NCBI RefSeq assembly: GCF_000423705.1
Contig: NZ_AUIM01000004.1
Coordinates: 1 to 64,000 of the forward strand
Source of the DNA: Stappia stellulata DSM 5886
Lineage (GTDB): Bacteria; Pseudomonadota; Alphaproteobacteria; Rhizobiales; Stappiaceae
Direction: 5' to 3'
DNA: 64,000 bases
The translations under genes and the position numbers were made by a program. This document shows, one piece after another, positions 59,844 to 64,000 of the stretch. The first letter of the stretch is position 1; the number at the start of each line of letters is the position of its first letter. The notes beneath the pieces are model-generated. The model saw only the letters and a list, made by a program, of their open reading frames with translations. It was not told where the DNA came from and did not search any database.

Positions 59844-61082
59844 ATGACAAACAGCCTATCGACGGCTCTGCCGCAACGCCGCCCCTCGCTCCCTCTGCTT
59901 GTTGCCGTATCCTCCGTCAGCCCGCTCGCACTCAACATCTATCTCCCCTCGCTCCCGGTTCTCGTCGATGTTTTCGGCACCACGGCGGCGATGGTCCAGC
60001 TGTCGCTGTCGCTTTATCTTGCGGCGATTGCAATTGCCCAGATCGGCATCGGGCCGCTGTCCGACCGCTACGGACGGCGTCCGGTGCTGTTGTGGGGGCT
60101 TGGCGTTTTTCTTCTCGGCAGCGTGACCTGCGCGGCAGCGACCGACATCGAGGTGATGCTGGTAGGGCGCATGCTGCAAGCGTCGGGGGGATGCGCCGGC
60201 ATCGTGCTTGGACGCGCCATCGTGCGCGATCTCTTCGACCGCCGGCAGTCCGCCAGCATGATCGGCTATGTCACCATGGGCATGGCGGTCGCGCCGATGA
60301 TCGGGCCCGCCATCGGCGGCGTTCTCGACGAGACCTTCGGCTGGCGCTCGAGCTCCTATCTGATGATCGCCCTGGGCGCACTGGTGCTCGCATGGGCCTG
60401 GGCGGAATTGCACGAGACCCACCACACCCGCGCCTCCGGCGGGGGGATGCGCGGTCTGGTGCGCAGCTACGCGGCCCTGTCGCGCTCGAGACTTTTCTGG
60501 GCCTATACGCTGACCTCGGCCTTCACGTCGGCGGTCTTCTTCTCGTTCCTTGGCGGCGCGCCCTTTCTGGCCGCCCGCCTGTTCGACATGTCACCGTCGG
60601 CCTACGGGCTCTACTTCATCATGGTCGCGGCCGGCTACATGGTCGGGAACGGCCTCACGGGGCGGTTTTCGGAAAAGCTCGGGATATCGCGCATGATTCT
60701 CGGCGGAAACTGCGTTCTGGTGTGTGCCGTTTCGGCCATTGCCGCGTTCTTCGCGCTTGGCTTCGTGCATCCGCTTGCGCTGTTCGGCCCGATGTTCATT
60801 GTCGGGATCGGCAACGGCATGTCGCTTCCCAACGCCATTGCGGGATCGGTCAGCGTACGCCCGGATCTGGCCGGCGCGGCGTCTGGCCTGACCGGCAGTC
60901 TGCAGATCGGCGCGGGCGCTATTGCCTCCGCGCTTGCCGGCTGGCTGCTGTCGGGTGTCTTGTGGCCGGGCACTGTCTGGTCGCTCATTCTGGTGATGGC
61001 GCTTGCCTGCGCGGGGGCGGTAACCTTCGGAACGATCGCGCGTCGGCTGGAGCGTGGCGGCGAGGAAACCCGGACCGGGTAG
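59844..61082 (+). CDS. Bcr/CflA-family multidrug efflux MFS transporter
   Basis: A 12-helix drug:proton antiporter (412 aa). It has the Bcr/CflA start LNIYLPSLPVLVDVFGTTAAM, the MFS motif A GPLSDRYGRRPVLL (about 73), RDLFDRRQSASMIGYV and motif C-like GMAVAPMIGPAIGGVL near 148. It exports small toxic compounds in related proteins. A multicopper oxidase gene follows 115 bp downstream. A decayed LysR gene is divergent. Confidence 0.9.
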   Translation: MTNSLSTALPQRRPSLPLLVAVSSVSPLALNIYLPSLPVLVDVFGTTAAMVQLSLSLYLAAIAIAQIGIGPLSDRYGRRPVLLWGLGVFLLGSVTCAAATDIEVMLVGRMLQASGGCAGIVLGRAIVRDLFDRRQSASMIGYVTMGMAVAPMIGPAIGGVLDETFGWRSSSYLMIALGALVLAWAWAELHETHHTRASGGGMRGLVRSYAALSRSRLFWAYTLTSAFTSAVFFSFLGGAPFLAARLFDMSPSAYGLYFIMVAAGYMVGNGLTGRFSEKLGISRMILGGNCVLVCAVSAIAAFFALGFVHPLALFGPMFIVGIGNGMSLPNAIAGSVSVRPDLAGAASGLTGSLQIGAGAIASALAGWLLSGVLWPGTVWSLILVMALACAGAVTFGTIARRLERGGEETRTG

Positions 61083-61197
61083 GGAGACGCTGCGCGCCGC
61101 GGACATTTTGCCGCATCGCCGGCCTTGCGGCGCGGCCTGCCCAGTTTTCGCCCATGGCAGCTGGTATGAGCCAGTGTCGTATTTGGAAAGGGATGTC

Positions 61198-62625
61198 ATG
61201 ACAAGACGGGTCGGGATCACGCGCCGCGCCGCGCTGCTTGGCGCCACGGGCGCCGCAATGGGGAGCATGCTTCCCCGACTTGTCGACCGGGCAAGCGCTG
61301 CGACCCATGAGCCGCGCATGCTCATTGCCCGCAAGGGCCGCGCGGCGCTTTGGGAAAACGAAGGGCCGCTGGCCGATATCTGGGGCTACGAAGGGCGGGT
61401 TCCCGGTCCTTTGCTCAGGATGAAACAGGGCGAAACCCTCGACGTCCGCTTCAAGAACGAGCTGGAGCAGCCGTCGACGATCCACTGGCACGGCATCCGC
61501 ATCGAGAATGCCTATGACGGTGTCGCGGGCCTGACCCAGCCGGCGGTGGAACCGGGCGCGACATTCGACTACCGCGTCAAGGCGCCGGACGCCGGCACCT
61601 ATTGGTATCATCCGCATAACCGGTCCTGGGAACAGCTCGCGCGCGGGCTCTATGGCGTCCTGGTTGTCGAGGAACCCGGACCCAAGGCCTATGATCGCGA
61701 CGTCGTGCTCGCCTTCGACGACTGGCGTCTGGACGAGGCGCGGCAGATCGATGTCGCAAGCCTCGGTGCCATGCACGACTGGGCGCACGCGGGGCGTCTC
61801 GGCAATGTGCTGACGGTCAACGGACAGCCTTATCCGCGCTTTCCGGCGCGCCCGGGCGAGCGGTTGCGCCTGCGCGTGGTCAACACCGCCAATGCCCGTG
61901 TCCTGACCATCCGCTTTACCGGTCTTGCGCCGCATCTGATCGCGCTCGACGGACAGCCGGTCGCACCGGAGCTGCTTGCGGATGAGACGTTGCTGATCGC
62001 GCCGGCCCAGCGTGCCGATGTGATTGTCGATCTGCCCGCCGAGGCGAGAACCTTCACCGTCGAGGAAGCGTCGGGTCAGCCCTTCGCGGCGTGCGAATTC
62101 GTCCTCGACGGCGATCCCGTGACACGCGCGACGCCGCTCCCGCAGGACATCGCGCTTCCCGCCAATCCACTGCCGATGACCCTCGATATGGACGCGGCCC
62201 TGACACAGGACCTCCTGATGGAGGGTGGCGCGATGGGACGCATGAGCGGCGCCATGCTGAAGGGCGCGCAACGCGGCATGCGCGAGCTTGTCGACCAGGG
62301 CAAGGTCTGGTCCTTCAACGGGATCGCCGGCACGCATGGCGATCCGGCGATGTTCAAGGTCGCGCGCGGCCGGACGGTGCGCATGCCGATCGTCAACGAC
62401 ACGCGATGGCCCCACGCGATGCATGTTCATGGCCACCATTTCAAGGTGCTGTCGCGAAACGGAACGCCGGTACAGCGCGAGGAATGGCGCGACACCGTGC
62501 TGACCGATCCTGGCGAGCGCGTCGAGATCGCCTTCGTGGCCGACAATCCGGGAAAATGGATGGTTCATTGTCATATGCTGGAACATCAGGTCGCGGGCAT
62601 GATGTCATGGTTCGAGGTCGCCTGA
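61198..62625 (+). CDS. TAT-exported multicopper oxidase
   Basis: A three-cupredoxin-domain oxidase (475 aa). TAT signal GITRRAALLGATGAAMG near residues 6-22. Copper ligands: HWHG (about 98), WYHPHN (about 138), HAMHVHGHHF (about 402) and the T1/T3 motif HCHMLEHQVAGM (about 457), so the T1 Cys and the trinuclear site are complete. A Met-rich segment (MEGGAMGRMSGAML, about 340) resembles the CueO regulatory loop, which suggests Cu(I) oxidation and copper tolerance. Confidence 0.92.
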   Translation: MTRRVGITRRAALLGATGAAMGSMLPRLVDRASAATHEPRMLIARKGRAALWENEGPLADIWGYEGRVPGPLLRMKQGETLDVRFKNELEQPSTIHWHGIRIENAYDGVAGLTQPAVEPGATFDYRVKAPDAGTYWYHPHNRSWEQLARGLYGVLVVEEPGPKAYDRDVVLAFDDWRLDEARQIDVASLGAMHDWAHAGRLGNVLTVNGQPYPRFPARPGERLRLRVVNTANARVLTIRFTGLAPHLIALDGQPVAPELLADETLLIAPAQRADVIVDLPAEARTFTVEEASGQPFAACEFVLDGDPVTRATPLPQDIALPANPLPMTLDMDAALTQDLLMEGGAMGRMSGAMLKGAQRGMRELVDQGKVWSFNGIAGTHGDPAMFKVARGRTVRMPIVNDTRWPHAMHVHGHHFKVLSRNGTPVQREEWRDTVLTDPGERVEIAFVADNPGKWMVHCHMLEHQVAGMMSWFEVA

Positions 62626-62674
62626 CCGCCCGCGCGCACCACGGAAAACAAAACCAATCAAGGGAACGACACCG

Positions 62675-62977
62675 ATGAGCAATCGCCAGGAACGCCGCGC
62701 GGCACGGGCGCAAGGGGACCTCGACACCGCCGGTTTCCTGCAGGTCGCGGCTCGCTTCATCGAGGTGGCCAACCGGGAAAACCGAAAGATCCCGGCGACC
62801 GACCTGCATCTCGCCTTCCTGTGGGCGGCCTCGCGCTACAATGCCCATGTCGCCAAGGCGGTGCTCGAGGTCGACGACCATGAGGCCTTCGTGACCCATA
62901 TGGTCAAGCAATACACCGAGATGCTGCGCCAGAACCTCGCCGACCCGGAGCTCGATCCGCCGGCAGGGTCCGCCTAA
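62675..62977 (+). CDS. DUF5076-family protein
   Basis: A 100-aa soluble protein, mostly helical: MSNRQERRAARAQGDLDTAG then FLWAASRYNAHVAKAVLEV and AFVTHMVKQYTEMLRQNL. I recognise DUF5076; function is unknown. ATG follows AAGGGAACG. A very strong terminator lies between it and the convergent 4Fe-4S gene. Confidence 0.8.
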   Translation: MSNRQERRAARAQGDLDTAGFLQVAARFIEVANRENRKIPATDLHLAFLWAASRYNAHVAKAVLEVDDHEAFVTHMVKQYTEMLRQNLADPELDPPAGSA

Positions 62978-62990
62978 GTCGGCTGCACGC

Positions 62991-63032
62991 AACCAAAAGC
63001 GCCGCCGGACGACCCCGGCGGCGCTTTTGGTT
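62991..63032. terminator. Strong bidirectional terminator
   Basis: An 18-bp perfect stem: AACCAAAAGCGCCGCCGG (62991-63008) pairs with CCGGCGGCGCTTTTGGTT (63015-63032) around a 6-nt loop, with A and T runs built into the stem base, between convergent genes. Confidence 0.9.
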
Positions 63033-63046
63033 CGGCGAGCGGGCGT

Positions 63047-64000
63047 TCAGTCGTCCTTGAGAAAGTCATCGGCCGAAAGCGGCCCTTTCTCCAGCGCAAG
63101 ATAGTCGTCCGTGGTGGCGATCCTCGGCCGGGACCCGCCGCGCAGCGGTGTATCCGGCATTTCCCATTGCGCCGAGATGCGGCAGTCGTCGCACATCTCG
63201 ATCAGCCGGGTCTGGTCTTCGCGCTGGAACATCCAGTGCTTGCCCGAGAGCTTGTCCCGGATGCGCGCAATCGAGGACTTCGTCCCGAAAGCCTTGCCGC
63301 AAGACACGCAGGTCGCCGGCTCTTCCTCATGCAACACCACCGGGCGAATGGCCTCCGGCGCCGAATTGTAGCGCGGTTCCAGCGTGATCACGTTTTCCGG
63401 GCAGGTCGTCGCGCATAAACCGCATTGCACGCAGGCGGCTTCCGTCAGGCTGACCTGCGGTTTGTCCGGGTTGTCGGCCAGTGCATTTGCCGGGCAGGCG
63501 GAAACGCACGCCAGACACAGCGTGCAGCCATCCGCATCGATGGAGATGCGCCCGTAAGGAGCCGTCTCCGGCAAGCCGATGACCGTCGCCGGCTCCGGCG
63601 CCGACTTGAGGAGCCGTGAAATGGCGCTGCGCGCCACATCGCGCTTGCCGCCGACCGGATCGAAGAGTGCGGGGGCGGCCGGGAGCGGACCGGAGGGAAC
63701 GGTGAAACATCCCGTCAGCTTGTCCGGGTCGGCTTCAAGGGCAAGCGTAAACACGGTGTCGCCATGGTAGCCCATTCCCTCAAGAAGGGCCGTGGAAAGC
63801 GCGATCTCGCGTGAAAGGGCAAGTGTTTCGTCGGCCTGGGATGGCGGGCAGAGGAAGACCATGCGCTTTGCGCCCGCGAGCACCGCGGCGAGCATCGCGT
63901 CATGACCGAAGACCGTGACGGCATGCACGGCGATCGGCAGGACGTTCCCCGGCAGTCCGTCGGAAAACCGCGCCATCGCGTTGATCAGGTCGAGCCCGTG
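63047..64000 (-). CDS. 4Fe-4S dicluster protein, C-terminal part (cut by window edge)
   Basis: At least 317 residues; the frame is open to the window end. The N-terminal visible part resembles an FeS-oxidoreductase accessory domain (VTVFGHDAMLAAVLAGAKRMVFLCPP). Two ferredoxin clusters follow, CTLCLACVSACP and CVQCGLCATTCP, then a further zinc/FeS-like CVSCGKAF and CDDCRI. Such proteins sit next to formate dehydrogenase genes in Rhizobiales and may accept electrons or assist maturation. The start and full domain order are outside the window. Confidence 0.85.
   Translation of the reverse strand, partial: HGLDLINAMARFSDGLPGNVLPIAVHAVTVFGHDAMLAAVLAGAKRMVFLCPPSQADETLALSREIALSTALLEGMGYHGDTVFTLALEADPDKLTGCFTVPSGPLPAAPALFDPVGGKRDVARSAISRLLKSAPEPATVIGLPETAPYGRISIDADGCTLCLACVSACPANALADNPDKPQVSLTEAACVQCGLCATTCPENVITLEPRYNSAPEAIRPVVLHEEEPATCVSCGKAFGTKSSIARIRDKLSGKHWMFQREDQTRLIEMCDDCRISAQWEMPDTPLRGGSRPRIATTDDYLALEKGPLSADDFLKDD

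Noticed and set aside
1-64000. CRISPR arrays, rRNA and tRNA genes
   Set aside because: No regularly spaced repeats and no tRNA or rRNA sequence were seen on reading through; the only tandem repeat is the two-copy 18-mer at 22854.

Overview
The window is GC-rich DNA of an alphaproteobacterium. EcfG/NepR stress genes, an FdhD-MobA-MobB-MoeA block, a PdhS/PleC-type sensor kinase and a Mo-formate dehydrogenase cluster of the rhizobial type together suggest Hyphomicrobiales, possibly Stappiaceae. That placement is inference; no rRNA or tRNA gene is present to anchor it.

Left third (1-22.4 kb) is a general-stress/redox region. After an IS3-type end (1-295) come trkH-trkA, then a three-subunit GMC dehydrogenase (gluconate-2-dehydrogenase type) fused in one operon with cytochromes c and a caa3-type oxidase (2.7-11.1 kb). 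On the minus strand follow a PaoABC-like molybdenum aldehyde oxidoreductase with exoD, a DUF3008 protein, catalase katE and a CBS protein. Then come the EcfG-like sigma factor, a tiny NepR-like anti-sigma factor with a TTG start, a YghA-like SDR and an aldehyde dehydrogenase. Seven of these units carry a GGAAC-17/18-GTT element 28-55 nt upstream of the start codon, and one more lies upstream of nepR, so the region reads as a physically clustered EcfG regulon that includes the dehydrogenase-oxidase operon.

Middle (22.4-46.2 kb): a truncated, start-less integrase of the type that inserts at dusA lies beside dusA, with an 18-bp perfect tandem repeat. After it come housekeeping and accessory genes: TauE/SafE exporter, retropepsin-like protease, DUF1289, lipoprotein hydrolase, cobS/cobT, sensor kinase, UDG-family protein, periplasmic sulfurtransferase with Lrp regulator, DUF302, a beta-hydroxyacid dehydrogenase and a LysR regulator. 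These are followed by a cystathionine gamma-synthase-like enzyme, an amino-acid ABC transporter without its ATPase, moeA-mobB-mobA-fdhD, two tandem BLUF photoreceptors and mrp.

Right third (46.5-64 kb): a respiratory, periplasm-facing formate dehydrogenase cluster. It holds a TorD-like chaperone, a small TAT peptide, the Mo catalytic subunit, the Fe-S subunit, a lipoprotein and the cytochrome b subunit. It also holds a WD40-cytochrome c fusion, a one-TM peptide, an HtrA-like protease, and DUF6494, lipoate-ligase-like, DUF6505 and DUF6352 proteins. Then follow a DMT exporter, a decayed LysR gene, a Bcr/CflA MFS exporter, a TAT multicopper oxidase, DUF5076 and, at the right edge, a 4Fe-4S protein. 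Molybdenum cofactor maturation genes serve both the formate dehydrogenase and the aldehyde oxidoreductase.
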